DNA from: Mayfieldus sp963781495
Lineage (GTDB): Bacteria > Actinomycetota > Thermoleophilia > Solirubrobacterales > 70-9
Length of the DNA: 64,000 bases
NCBI GenBank assembly: GCA_963781495.1
Contig: CAWAFX010000003.1
Span: 225,571 to 289,570, forward strand
Direction: 5' to 3'
Both the position numbers and the translations under genes were made by a program. Position 1 is the first letter of the stretch. Each line of letters opens with the position of its first letter. The notes below the pieces were generated by a model. That model was not told the DNA's origin. It did no database searches and saw only the letters and a program-made list of their open reading frames with translations. Positions 48,800 to 56,712 of this stretch are shown in pieces.

Positions 48800-50107
48800 C
48801 TAGGCGGGGATCCGCTCCGCGGACACCCGCTCGATGTGCGCGCCCAGACCCCGCAGCCGCTCGTCGATGCGCTCATAACCGCGGTCGATCTGGCGCACGT
48901 TGCCGATCTCCGAGACTCCATCGGCGGCCAGCGCCGCGATGAGCATCGCCATCCCGGCCCGGATGTCCGGGCTCTCGAGCCGCTCGCCGTGAAGACGGCT
49001 CGGACCGTCGACGATCGCCCGGTGGGGATCGCAGAGCGTGATCCGAGCGCCCATCGCGACAAGCTTGTCGACGAAGAAGAGGCGATTCTCGAACATCTTT
49101 TCGAAGATCAGCACGCTGCCCTGCGCCTGGGTGGCGAGCGCGAGGGCGATCGAGGTGAGATCGGCGGGGAAGGCGGGCCAGGGGCCGTCCTCGATCTTCG
49201 GGATCGCGTCGCCGACGTCGTCCTGGACGCGCAGGTTCTGCTCCGGCGGAACGAGGATGTCTCCGGAGTCCTCGTCGACCATCGACTGCAGGCCGAGGCG
49301 ACGGAACTGCCGCCGGACGTTGACCAGGTCCTCGGCGGCGGCGCCGTGGATCCGCAGCTCGCCGCCGGTCGCCGCGGCGACTCCCATGAAGCTCGCCACC
49401 TCGATGTGATCGGGCGAGACCGTGTGGCTGGCGCCGCCAAGCGACTCCTGGCCGTGGACTGTCATCACGTTGGACCCGATCCCGTCCACGGCGGCGCCCA
49501 TCTTGGTCAGCAGCCGGGCGAGGTCCTGGACGTGCGGCTCGCAGGCGGCGTTGCGGATCGTCGTCGGACCCGGGGTCAGAGCGGCCGCCATCAACGCGTT
49601 CTCGGTCCCCATCACCGAGGGCTCGTCCATGAAGATCCCGCAGGCGCGCAGGCCGCCCGGCGGGGCCGAAAGCTCGATGCAGCCGTTGCCGCCCACCCTC
49701 GCCCCCAGCTCGCGGAAGGCGTCGAGGTGTGCATCGAGGCGGCGGCGGCCGATCACATCGCCGCCCGGGGGCGGCATCCGGGCCTCGCCGAAGCGGGCCA
49801 GCAGCGGGCCCGCGAGCAGGAAGGAGGCGCGGATCCTGTTCGCCATCTCCTCGTCGAGGGTTAGGTCTGAGATCCCCGCTGCGCGTAGCCGCAGGCTGTT
49901 GTCCCCGACCCAGCCGACCTCGACCCCGAGCCGCTCGAGCAGCGTCAGTTGCGCCTCGGTATCGCGGATCCGCGGCACGTTGTCGAGCAGCAACTCGTCC
50001 TCGGTCAGCAGGCAGGCTGCGAGGATCGGCAGGGCGGCGTTCTTGTTGCCCGCCGCGGTGATCTCCCCCGACAGGGGGACGCCGCCTTGTATTACGAATT
50101 TCTCCAT
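48800..50107 (-). CDS. murA: UDP-N-acetylglucosamine 1-carboxyvinyltransferase (Asp117 variant)
   Basis: A 435-residue enzyme for the first committed step of peptidoglycan synthesis. The start IQGGVPLSGEITAAGNKNAA, NRIRASFLLAGPLLARFGEA, MTVHGQESLGGASHTVSPDH and PAFPADLTSIALALATQAQG are standard. The active-site loop reads PGGDVIGRRRLDAHL with Asp at residue 117 where most MurA enzymes have the Cys alkylated by fosfomycin; Mycobacterium tuberculosis MurA has the same Asp. The start is ATG 50107; the longer frame adds no family sequence. It lies 36 bases upstream of hisZ and is divergent from the HD gene. Confidence 0.96.
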   Translation of the reverse strand: MEKFVIQGGVPLSGEITAAGNKNAALPILAACLLTEDELLLDNVPRIRDTEAQLTLLERLGVEVGWVGDNSLRLRAAGISDLTLDEEMANRIRASFLLAGPLLARFGEARMPPPGGDVIGRRRLDAHLDAFRELGARVGGNGCIELSAPPGGLRACGIFMDEPSVMGTENALMAAALTPGPTTIRNAACEPHVQDLARLLTKMGAAVDGIGSNVMTVHGQESLGGASHTVSPDHIEVASFMGVAAATGGELRIHGAAAEDLVNVRRQFRRLGLQSMVDEDSGDILVPPEQNLRVQDDVGDAIPKIEDGPWPAFPADLTSIALALATQAQGSVLIFEKMFENRLFFVDKLVAMGARITLCDPHRAIVDGPSRLHGERLESPDIRAGMAMLIAALAADGVSEIGNVRQIDRGYERIDERLRGLGAHIERVSAERIPA

Positions 50108-50195
50108 CGAAATGCCCGCAAACGCGAGTGTTCGAGAAATGCCGCCGTGCCGGGCCACTCCCCCGTTGCGGGCGCGACTAGGGTAACACCGGCAT

Positions 50196-50789
50196 ATGGA
50201 GACGAATTCGCGCGACGCGGCCTGGGACCTCTTCTGCGAATGGACTCAATCCGACTCGCTGCGAAAGCACGCCCTCGCGGTCGAGGTCGGAATGCGGGCC
50301 TACGCAGGGCGCTATGGCGAAGACGAGGAGCGCTGGGCGATCACCGCGCTGCTTCACGATCTCGACTACGAGCGCTACCCCGACCTCGAGACCGGCCACC
50401 CCCGCCACGCGCTGGCCGAGCTCGAGAAGCTCGGCTATCCCCAGGACGTGATCGACGCGGTCGCCGGGCATGCGGACTTCCTCGAGGTGCCACGGGAGAC
50501 GCTGATGGCCAAGTCGCTGTACGCGGTCGATGAGATGTCGGGCTTCGTCACCGCCTGCGCGCTGGTGCGCCCGACCGGGATCGAGGGGATGAAGCCGAAG
50601 TCGGTGCGCAAGAAGATGAAACAGCCCTCGTTCGCCGCCGCGGTCGACCGCGGACAGCTGGAACGGGCGGCCGACGAGCTCGGGGTCGAGCTCAACGAGC
50701 ACATCCAGGTGGTGATCGACGCCCTGGCCGAGAACGCCGATCAGCTCGGACTCGGTCCGCGCGAGGGCGCCGCCGCCGAATCGGGCTGA
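50196..50789 (+). CDS. HD-domain hydrolase
   Basis: A 197-residue metal-dependent phosphohydrolase-type protein. HD-superfamily residues are visible: SDSLRKHALAVEVGMRAYAG (first His), AITALLHDLDYERYPDLET (HD pair) and DAVAGHADFLEVP, with a conserved Asp in YAVDEMSGFVTACALVRP. HD proteins of this short type are often nucleotidases, but the substrate is unknown. It is the only plus-strand gene between 33 and 56 kb, divergent from murA across 88 bases and convergent with the HtaA-like gene. Confidence 0.87.
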   Translation: METNSRDAAWDLFCEWTQSDSLRKHALAVEVGMRAYAGRYGEDEERWAITALLHDLDYERYPDLETGHPRHALAELEKLGYPQDVIDAVAGHADFLEVPRETLMAKSLYAVDEMSGFVTACALVRPTGIEGMKPKSVRKKMKQPSFAAAVDRGQLERAADELGVELNEHIQVVIDALAENADQLGLGPREGAAAESG

Positions 50790-50803
50790 ACGCCCCGCGC
50801 CGG

Positions 50804-51949
50804 CTAGCGGCTGTTGACGGTCATGCTGGCGGAGCCCAGCATGTCGCCGACGACGAAGTCGGTGCTCGCCCCGCCACTGACGTGCGGGAGGTACTGGTTC
50901 ATGACCATGACGCTGGTGCTGTCGAGGCCGAGGGTCGCGCCGCTGGCGGTCAGGACGTGGTTGGCCGGGTCGGCGAGCATCGTCGCCTGTGAAGTGTCGC
51001 CCTGAAGCTCGTCCCGGAACACTGTGTTGCCGAACGGCGAGCCCGGACCGCTGACGCTGAAGTCGGTCAGGACCGACTTGTGGGCGACGTTGACGGCGAA
51101 GTTCGCGAGGTGAACGGTGGCGACGCTCGAGGTCGGACAGCCGCCGGGCAGGCCGGCCCCTCCGACGTCGATGTCCATTCCGCCGGTCAGGTCGACCACG
51201 CCGTCGGTCCAGCCGTTGGGGCTGATCGTGCCGCCGCTGACCGGGATCTGGAAGGAGGTGCCGGGGCCGCCCGGCTGGGTCGCCTGGCCGGAGGGCCGGA
51301 TGCCGTTGACGGGGTCGATGCAGTGGGCGCGCAGCTTTGAGGCGACGGCGCCGGAGAGGTCCTGGGTCACGGTCGCGGTGCCGCCGAGCACCTCCACCGT
51401 CGCCGGCTGGGTGGCGACGGCGAGCGAGCCGGCGCTGGCGCTCGGCAGGCGGACGCCGAGCCGATGGCGCAGGCCGCGGGCGCTGCCGAGGCCGAAGCTG
51501 GCCTGCACGCCGCTGATCCGGGCCCCGAAGCCGTCGCGGGTGACGCTTCCCCCGTTGAGGTCGAAGAGGTTGGTCGAGGCGCCGGAGACGCGTCCGTGGC
51601 GACGCACCGCGCTGCCGGCCAGGGATCCGTTCGGTCCCAGGTTCGCGGTCAGCTTCTGGAAGGTGACCGACTTGCGGCGGTGGCTGAACTTGACCCGTCC
51701 GCTGAGCTTCAGCGAGCCGCTGCCGCTGATCGGGTCGACCGATCCGCCCTGGATCGCGAGGCCGGTTACGGCGATCGAGGAGTGGCGCTTGTGCAGCAGA
51801 TGCTTGAAGCTCTGGGCGAGCGCGAGGTCGAAGTGCCCGCCTGCGACCGGATCGCCGGCTGCTCCCGCCGAGGGAGCGGCGACCAGTGCCGCCAGCATCG
51901 AGGCGGCGAGGAGGGTTCCAAGCAGGCGATTGTGTGCCTTGCGAGCCAT
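50804..51949 (-). CDS. Secreted HtaA-like protein (paralogue 1)
   Basis: A 381-residue exported protein. The signal peptide is residues about 1-31 (LLGTLLAASMLAALVAAPSAGAAG). The mature part has two related beta-rich modules of about 150-170 residues. Module 1 has GGSVDPISGSGSLKLSGRVK and GGSVTRDGFGARISGVQ. Module 2 has GGTISPNGWTDGVVDLTGG and TVHLANFAVNVAHKSVLTDF. This resembles the HtaA domain, known in Corynebacterium as a haem-binding surface domain, though no haem ligand can be assigned here. A single Cys pair (RAHCIDP ... GGCPTSS) may form a disulphide. The start is ATG 51949. It is the most diverged of four neighbours. Confidence 0.75.
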   Translation of the reverse strand: MARKAHNRLLGTLLAASMLAALVAAPSAGAAGDPVAGGHFDLALAQSFKHLLHKRHSSIAVTGLAIQGGSVDPISGSGSLKLSGRVKFSHRRKSVTFQKLTANLGPNGSLAGSAVRRHGRVSGASTNLFDLNGGSVTRDGFGARISGVQASFGLGSARGLRHRLGVRLPSASAGSLAVATQPATVEVLGGTATVTQDLSGAVASKLRAHCIDPVNGIRPSGQATQPGGPGTSFQIPVSGGTISPNGWTDGVVDLTGGMDIDVGGAGLPGGCPTSSVATVHLANFAVNVAHKSVLTDFSVSGPGSPFGNTVFRDELQGDTSQATMLADPANHVLTASGATLGLDSTSVMVMNQYLPHVSGGASTDFVVGDMLGSASMTVNSR

Positions 51950-52054
51950 TGCCTGATGATCGGCAGCCGCGGCGGCCGGCTCAATCGATCGGGCAAAGGC
52001 TGGCCGTTTCACCACTCGCTCTGGCCGAGTAATGGGTAGACGGAGTCGCCGCGC

Positions 52055-52381
52055 CTACTGCCAGCGCCCGCCGGCCACGGCCCAGGCGGCCATGTGATCG
52101 CTGGAGCAGAAGCCATCGCCGACCCTGTGCTCGCCGCGGTGGCCGACCAGCAGGACGTGGATCTCGTCCAGGGGCGCCCCGCAGTGCGAGCACGAGGTCA
52201 CCGACTCATCCACCGGCGCCGGCTCGTCGAGCCGCCCCGCCTCCCAATGCGGCCCCTGGATCGCCCAGGGGACGAGATGCTCGAGGCGACAGAAGACGGC
52301 GCGGCGCTCTCCGGCGGGTTCGTAGGCGCGAAAGCCGTCCGATTCCTCGACAGCGGTGCCGCACCACGAACAGGCCTCCAT
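52055..52381 (-). CDS. Small protein with two zinc-ribbon-like repeats
   Basis: A 108-residue soluble protein made of two similar halves. Each half has a C-x-x-C knuckle and a later F-C-x-x-[ED]-H: CSWCGTAVEESDGF ... VFCRLEHLVPWA and CSHCGAPLDEIHVL ... GFCSSDHMAAWA. The four-ligand sets (three Cys, one His each) suggest two structural zinc sites like TRASH or YHS-type fingers. No DNA-binding pattern is evident. It lies between two HtaA-like genes, but with gaps of 105 and 20 bases it may be only loosely linked to them. Confidence 0.75.
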   Translation of the reverse strand: MEACSWCGTAVEESDGFRAYEPAGERRAVFCRLEHLVPWAIQGPHWEAGRLDEPAPVDESVTSCSHCGAPLDEIHVLLVGHRGEHRVGDGFCSSDHMAAWAVAGGRWQ

Positions 52382-52401
52382 ACCTGCGCGAGGATAGTCG
52401 C

Positions 52402-53514
52402 CTAGCGCACGGTCGCCGTTGCGCCGGCGATCCCGAACGCGTCTCCGGCGACGAAGTCCTTGTTCGGGTCATACGAGGTGCCAGGCTGCGGGAAGACCTG
52501 GTTCAGGTAGAGCGCCGTGCCGCGGTTGATCCTGACCAGCCCGCCGCTGGTCGCGATCTTGTGGTTGGCCGGATCGACTGCGACCTGAAGGCTGCTCGCG
52601 TCGAGGGTGGCGCCGACGACGACGCCCTGGTCGCCGGTCGGATCAGCCGGGTGGTTGCTGATCACGACGTGCGTGGAGACGGTCTTCTGCAGCAGGTCGT
52701 AGGAGAAATTGGTCTCGGTCAACTGCGCCGGGGTGATCGAGGAGCAGCTGGAGGGCACGCCGCCGCTGTTGACGCTGACCAGCTTCAGGCCGCCGCTCTG
52801 CTGGATCACGCCGGCCGTCCCGGTGGGGCTGACCGTGCCCCCGGTGACCGGGAAGTTGAAGGGGGTGGTCGGACCCCCGGGCTGGGTGCCCGGCGCGATC
52901 GGCGTCACGCCCGTGATCGAGTTGATGCAGTGGGCGCCGAGCTTGGCCGCAACCGAGCCCGGCGCAGTCGGGGAAAACGGCGCCAGGGTCGCCGTGCCGG
53001 TGGTGATCTGCACGGTCTGGGGCTGCTCGGCCACTGAAGCGGAGCCGGCGGCGCCGCTGCGCAGCGAGTGCAGCCGCAGCTTGCGGTTGAGCTTTCTGGC
53101 GGCGCTGCGTCGCAGCTTCAGCTTCACGCTGCCGATCTGGGCCCCGAACCCGTCTCGGATCACCGTGCCGCCGACCAGGGCGAAGAGCTTGGTCTTGCCG
53201 GCCTTCAGCACCCCACCGGGGCCGAGGGTCGCGGAGAGCTTGCGATAGACGACCTTGCGGCCGCGGTGCTTGAAGCGCAGCGTGCCCTTGAGGCTCAGCT
53301 GGCCCGCACCCGTGGTCGGGTCGAGCGTGCCCTCGACGACCGTCAACGACTTCGGGCTCATCCTGGCGTGGTTCCGCCTCAGCTGCTTGCGAAACGACGC
53401 CGAGGGCTTCAGCTGCAGGGAGCCGCTTGCCACCGGATCTCCGGCGGCGGTCGCGCTGGGCACGAAGGTCAGGATCGCGATCAGCATCAGGGCGCTGACC
53501 AGGCGGCGCGTCAT
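52402..53514 (-). CDS. Secreted HtaA-like protein (paralogue 2)
   Basis: A 370-residue exported protein with signal peptide LVSALMLIAILTFVPSATAAG. It shares with paralogues 1 and 3 the start AGDPVASGSLQL, MSPKSLTVVEGTLDPTTGAG, LKGTLRFKHRGRKVVYRKL, a very basic stretch (LKLRRSAARKLNRKLRLHSL), the linker AEQPQTVQITTGTATLAP, the Cys (GAHCINS) and PGTQPGGPTTPFNFPVTGGT. The end is FPQPGTSYDPNKDFVAGDAF. The function is unknown; the basic, glycine-rich surface suggests a cell-wall or envelope role. It lies 7 bases after paralogue 3, so the two form one transcript. Confidence 0.75.
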   Translation of the reverse strand: MTRRLVSALMLIAILTFVPSATAAGDPVASGSLQLKPSASFRKQLRRNHARMSPKSLTVVEGTLDPTTGAGQLSLKGTLRFKHRGRKVVYRKLSATLGPGGVLKAGKTKLFALVGGTVIRDGFGAQIGSVKLKLRRSAARKLNRKLRLHSLRSGAAGSASVAEQPQTVQITTGTATLAPFSPTAPGSVAAKLGAHCINSITGVTPIAPGTQPGGPTTPFNFPVTGGTVSPTGTAGVIQQSGGLKLVSVNSGGVPSSCSSITPAQLTETNFSYDLLQKTVSTHVVISNHPADPTGDQGVVVGATLDASSLQVAVDPANHKIATSGGLVRINRGTALYLNQVFPQPGTSYDPNKDFVAGDAFGIAGATATVR

Positions 53515-53521
53515 CGCTTCC

Positions 53522-54658
53522 TCAACGCACCTGGACGCTGAGGCCCACGGTGCCCATCGCGTCGCCATCCTGGAACTGCATCGCCGGGTCCACCGGCGAT
53601 GGCTGCGGGAAGATCAGGTTCAGCGTCGATGCCGCGACCGGGTTTAGCTTGATCGCGGAGCCGTTGATGGCCAGGGAGAGGTCGGCCGGGTCGGCGTTGA
53701 CCAAGGTGCCGCTGACGTCGAGCGGGAAGCTGATTGCCGCCGCGAGGTTGCCGACCGGAGAGCCGGATCCGCTGATCGAGAGGTGGGCGATGACCGAGCG
53801 GTTGAGCAGGTCTGCGCTGAGGTCGCTGATCTGAATCGTGACCGTGTTCGACGCCGAGCAGCCGGGCACCAGGCCGCTGCCTCCGTTTGCCAGCTGGATG
53901 CCGCCGGACTGGTTGATGACGCCGTCGGTCCCCAGCGGGCTGATCGTCCCGAAGCTGACCGGAAAGGACATCCGCGTGCCGGGGCCGCCGGGCTGGGAGC
54001 CGGGTGCGATGACCGAGATCCCGCCGGCAGGGTCGATGCAGTGGGCGGCCAGCTTCGAGTCGAAGCTGCCCGGGGAGCCATCGGGGTCGATGGTGGCGGT
54101 GCCGTCGTTGACCTGCACCGTCTGCGGCTGCTCGGAGAGCGAGATCGAACCGGCCCGGACGCGGTGAAGCGGGGCTGTGAGCTCGAGCTTGCGGCTCAGC
54201 CGGGCCGCCGCGCTGCGCAGCAGGGTCGAGTCGATGCCGCCGACGCTGGCGCCGAAGCCGAGCCGGTCGACGCTGCCCCCGCGAAGCCGGAAGAGCTTGG
54301 TCTTGCCGGACCGCAGCACACCGCCCGCCCCCAGCCTGGCGACCAGGTGGCCGAAGGCGACCCGCTTGCCGCGATGGCTAAAGCTCAGCCGTCCCCGCAG
54401 CTTCAGCCAGCCGGTGCCGGTCGTCGGATCGATCTGGCCGCCCTTGACCGAGAACGACTTCGGCGACATCGACACTGCGTGGGCGGCCAGCTGGTGCTTG
54501 AAGCCACGCGAGGGATCGAGCTTGAAGCTGCCGCCCTTGACCGGGTCGCCGGCGCCGAACGCGGGCAGGGCGAAAACGCTCGCAAGAGCGAAAAGGGCGG
54601 CCGCCAGCAGGGCTGCGCGCCCCCAGCGGGTTTCTGTGCGCAGGCGTGCGCAATTCAT
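53522..54658 (-). CDS. Secreted HtaA-like protein (paralogue 3)
   Basis: A 378-residue exported protein. The signal peptide lies at about residues 15-36 (AALLAAALFALASVFALPAFGAG). It has the clearest two-module architecture: module 1 GGQIDPTTGTGWLKLRGRLS ... FRLRGGSVDRLGFGASVGGI, module 2 GTISPLGTDGVINQSGGIQL ... ISDLSADLLNRSVIAHLSIS. Each ends in a helix of the 'aA..Ln..l' type. Both modules fit the HtaA-like pattern, implying an internal duplication. No LPXTG or transmembrane anchor is present at the C-terminus (VGLSVQVR), so the protein is released or held by other means. Confidence 0.77.
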   Translation of the reverse strand: MNCARLRTETRWGRAALLAAALFALASVFALPAFGAGDPVKGGSFKLDPSRGFKHQLAAHAVSMSPKSFSVKGGQIDPTTGTGWLKLRGRLSFSHRGKRVAFGHLVARLGAGGVLRSGKTKLFRLRGGSVDRLGFGASVGGIDSTLLRSAAARLSRKLELTAPLHRVRAGSISLSEQPQTVQVNDGTATIDPDGSPGSFDSKLAAHCIDPAGGISVIAPGSQPGGPGTRMSFPVSFGTISPLGTDGVINQSGGIQLANGGSGLVPGCSASNTVTIQISDLSADLLNRSVIAHLSISGSGSPVGNLAAAISFPLDVSGTLVNADPADLSLAINGSAIKLNPVAASTLNLIFPQPSPVDPAMQFQDGDAMGTVGLSVQVR

Positions 54659-54713
54659 CTCCCTAGGGCTATCGGCACCGATTACAGGCAGCTCAACAAC
54701 GCCCTACCCAAAA

Positions 54714-54743
54714 ACGACGGGGCGGCCGAAGCCGCCCCGTCGT
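54714..54743 (-). terminator. Rho-independent terminator of the fourth HtaA-like gene
   Basis: A perfect 13-bp GC-rich stem with a UUCG tetraloop in the minus-strand RNA is followed by five U residues. It lies 20 bases after the pseudogene stop and isolates it from the paralogue 3-2 transcript. Confidence 0.9.
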
Positions 54744-54763
54744 CACATCCAATCGGTCTCGTA

Positions 54764-56027
54764 CTAGCGAGTGTTCAGATTCGCGGTCGTCAGAGCCGAA
54801 CTTGTCGCCGTCGGCGAATCGGATGCGTCCCCGAAGCGTCGGGGAACAGCCCGCTCAGCGTTTGTGCCGAGAGCGCGTTGTTCGCAATCAATCCACCGGC
54901 GATCGAAACCGTCTTCGCCGTCGGATCAGCCGAGACGGTTGCCCCGGAGAGGTTGATCGTCTGGCCGATCGCGATCCCCTTGTCACCGCCGAACACAGCG
55001 GTCGGACAACTGGCGGTCTGGCCCGTGAAGTTACAGCCGGGCTGGGTGCCGCCGAACACGACGTGAGACTGGACGTTCCCAAACCGAGGTTCGGAGCAAG
55101 GTTCGTCACGTTGAGAATCGAATGCGACGTCGTGGGCCCGATCGTCTCTGCGGCACAGTTCGGCGGGCCTCCGGCTCCGCCGGTCAGCAGTGCAACACCG
55201 CCGTCGACCTGGAACGTTCCCGCGTTTCCAGCCGGACCCACCGTTCCGCCGCTCGCGACAGAGAACTTGAAGCGAGCCGCGACGCCGGACGGCAACGGGC
55301 CCACCGCCGGGTTAGGCGAGAAAAGCGTCGCCAACTGCCCTGGTGCAATCGCCTGAACGCCGGCCAGGCCGACGCAGTGGAAGGGGTTCTTGTTCGCCGT
55401 GGTCGTCGGATCCCCCAGGAAGGAGATCGGAATGTCAACGAACACCGTTCCGCTGGTCACCTCAACCGTCTTCGGCTGCTCGGAGGTCGAAACGCTTCCG
55501 GCCTTGCTCGGGTGCAGCGAGTGCAGGTCGAGGGCCTTGTTGATCTTCTTCGCCGCGCCCTTGAGGAACTTGGCCTTGACGCCGGTGATGTCGGCTCCGA
55601 AGCCGTTGCGCTCACCGTGCCGCGGTTGAGCTTGAAGAGCTTGACGCTGACGCCGCCCTTCGCCTTGCCGAAGAGCTTGCCCTTACCGCCGTTGGCGCCG
55701 AGGGTTGCCTTGACGTTCTTGACGACGTACTTGTGGTGGCCCTTCTTGAACTTGATCTTGCCGAGGAAGAGCGTGCCGGCGCCCGTGGTCGGGTCGAGGG
55801 TCGAGCCCCCCTTGAGGCCGAACTTGTTCGGCTTCAGCTTGACGTGGTTGCTGCTTCAGCTGCTTCTTGAAGTGTTTGGAAAGCTTGAGCTTGAACGTTC
55901 CGCTGGAAACCGGATCACCAGCGCCGAACGCCATCGGGGCCGTCAGCAGTGCTGCCGACATCGCCACTGCTGCGACGACGCCGAGCACACGCCCGCGGTC
56001 CCTCACGATTGACGTGACTTGCGCCAC
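54764..56027 (-). pseudogene. HtaA-like paralogue 4, broken by several frameshifts
   Basis: The start is GTG 56027 with a strong GGAGGTGAGG site and signal peptide (VVAAVAMSAALLTAPMAFGAG). Homology to paralogues 1-3 continues over the whole length but jumps register at about 55851 (after FKKQLK; extra base), about 55608 (in GTVS-RNGFGADITGVK; missing base), about 55078 (before FGNVQSHVVFGG; missing base) and again near 54800-54825 before the final FADGDKFGS and ALTTANLNTR stop at 54764. Repaired, it would match the family: two modules, SEQPKTVEVTSGTVFVD linker, Cys residues. Codon use is strongly biased to AAG, AAC, GTC and CTC, as in highly expressed genes. It has its own perfect terminator. 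It is either true decay or concentrated sequence error. Confidence 0.8.
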
Positions 56028-56178
56028 AACCTCACCTCCATCATCGGATAACTGACGAGATTCATATCAGGGAGCGAAGGCGTGGCCCGGCCCCCAAGGC
56101 TGAAAACCTGACGAGCAACGAATGTTGCGTACTCACTAGTGCTGATTCTCTCTCCGCGTGGCGAAAAAGCAAGCCCGA

Positions 56179-56646
56179 TCAGACGATCGGTCCACCCGAG
56201 CTGCCGCCTCCGCGGGGCGGGTTCGGCAGCCGCCGCCACTGCACGATCTTGTCGTCGCGGATCACGAAGGCGGTCCGGGCCAGCTGTCCCGAACCCGGCC
56301 CGCAGGCGCCCCCGGGTCGTTCGGTGAGGCGGAAGGTGGCGGCGATGAAGCGGCCCAGCGACCGGGTCCGCACCAGCTTCGCGCCGCAGGGCAGCGAGCT
56401 GTTGAAGGCGACCACGTCGGCGTGCGAGCGCAGGGTCACCGGTGCGGTCCCGTTCTCGGCCACGCTCGGGAGGGCGAAATAGGCGGAGGCCGCCTCGGCG
56501 TCGCCCTTCGTGAGCGCGGTCACCCAGCCCTCGATCACCGCGACCGACTTGGGCTGAGACGACCCGGCGTCCTCGCTCCCGCCGCCGCAGCCCACGGTCA
56601 CCGCGATGGCGAAAAGGGCGAGCAGGGCGGCGAAGCGAGGGAGCAT
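56179..56646 (-). CDS. Lipoprotein with NTF2-like domain
   Basis: A 155-residue protein. The signal peptide ends in the lipobox VTVGC (Cys at residue 20), followed by a Gly/Ser linker. The rest, VIEGWVTALTKGDAEAASAY and later FVIRDDKIVQWRRLP, looks like an NTF2-like fold, related in type to the three genes at 14.5-15.8 kb but exported. A Cys pair (SLPCGAK, GGACGPG) may form a disulphide outside the cell. The start is ATG 56646; the longer open frame re-reads imuB. It is divergent from imuB across 64 bases, so the SOS box could also affect its transcription. The 151 bases between this gene and the HtaA-like pseudogene contain a GCAAC/GTTGC inverted repeat (56115-56128) and a CACTAGTG palindrome (56134-56141) of unknown meaning. 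Confidence 0.78.
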   Translation of the reverse strand: MLPRFAALLALFAIAVTVGCGGGSEDAGSSQPKSVAVIEGWVTALTKGDAEAASAYFALPSVAENGTAPVTLRSHADVVAFNSSLPCGAKLVRTRSLGRFIAATFRLTERPGGACGPGSGQLARTAFVIRDDKIVQWRRLPNPPRGGGSSGGPIV

Positions 56647-56692
56647 CGGAAGATCATCGCAGGGCCGATGAGCTTGACTGGAGCGACGATCT

Positions 56693-56712
56693 ATACGAAC
56701 ATACGTTCGTAT
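56693..56712. promoter_or_regulatory. SOS box (LexA operator) of the imuB-dnaE2 operon
   Basis: A perfect 20-base palindrome with 8-bp arms (ATACGAAC / GTTCGTAT) contains the actinobacterial/Bacillus-type LexA core CGAAC-N4-GTTCG. Its last two bases are the first two of the imuB start codon, so LexA binding would cover the translation and probable transcription start. TTGACT at 56674-56679 may be the -35 box. Confidence 0.9.
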
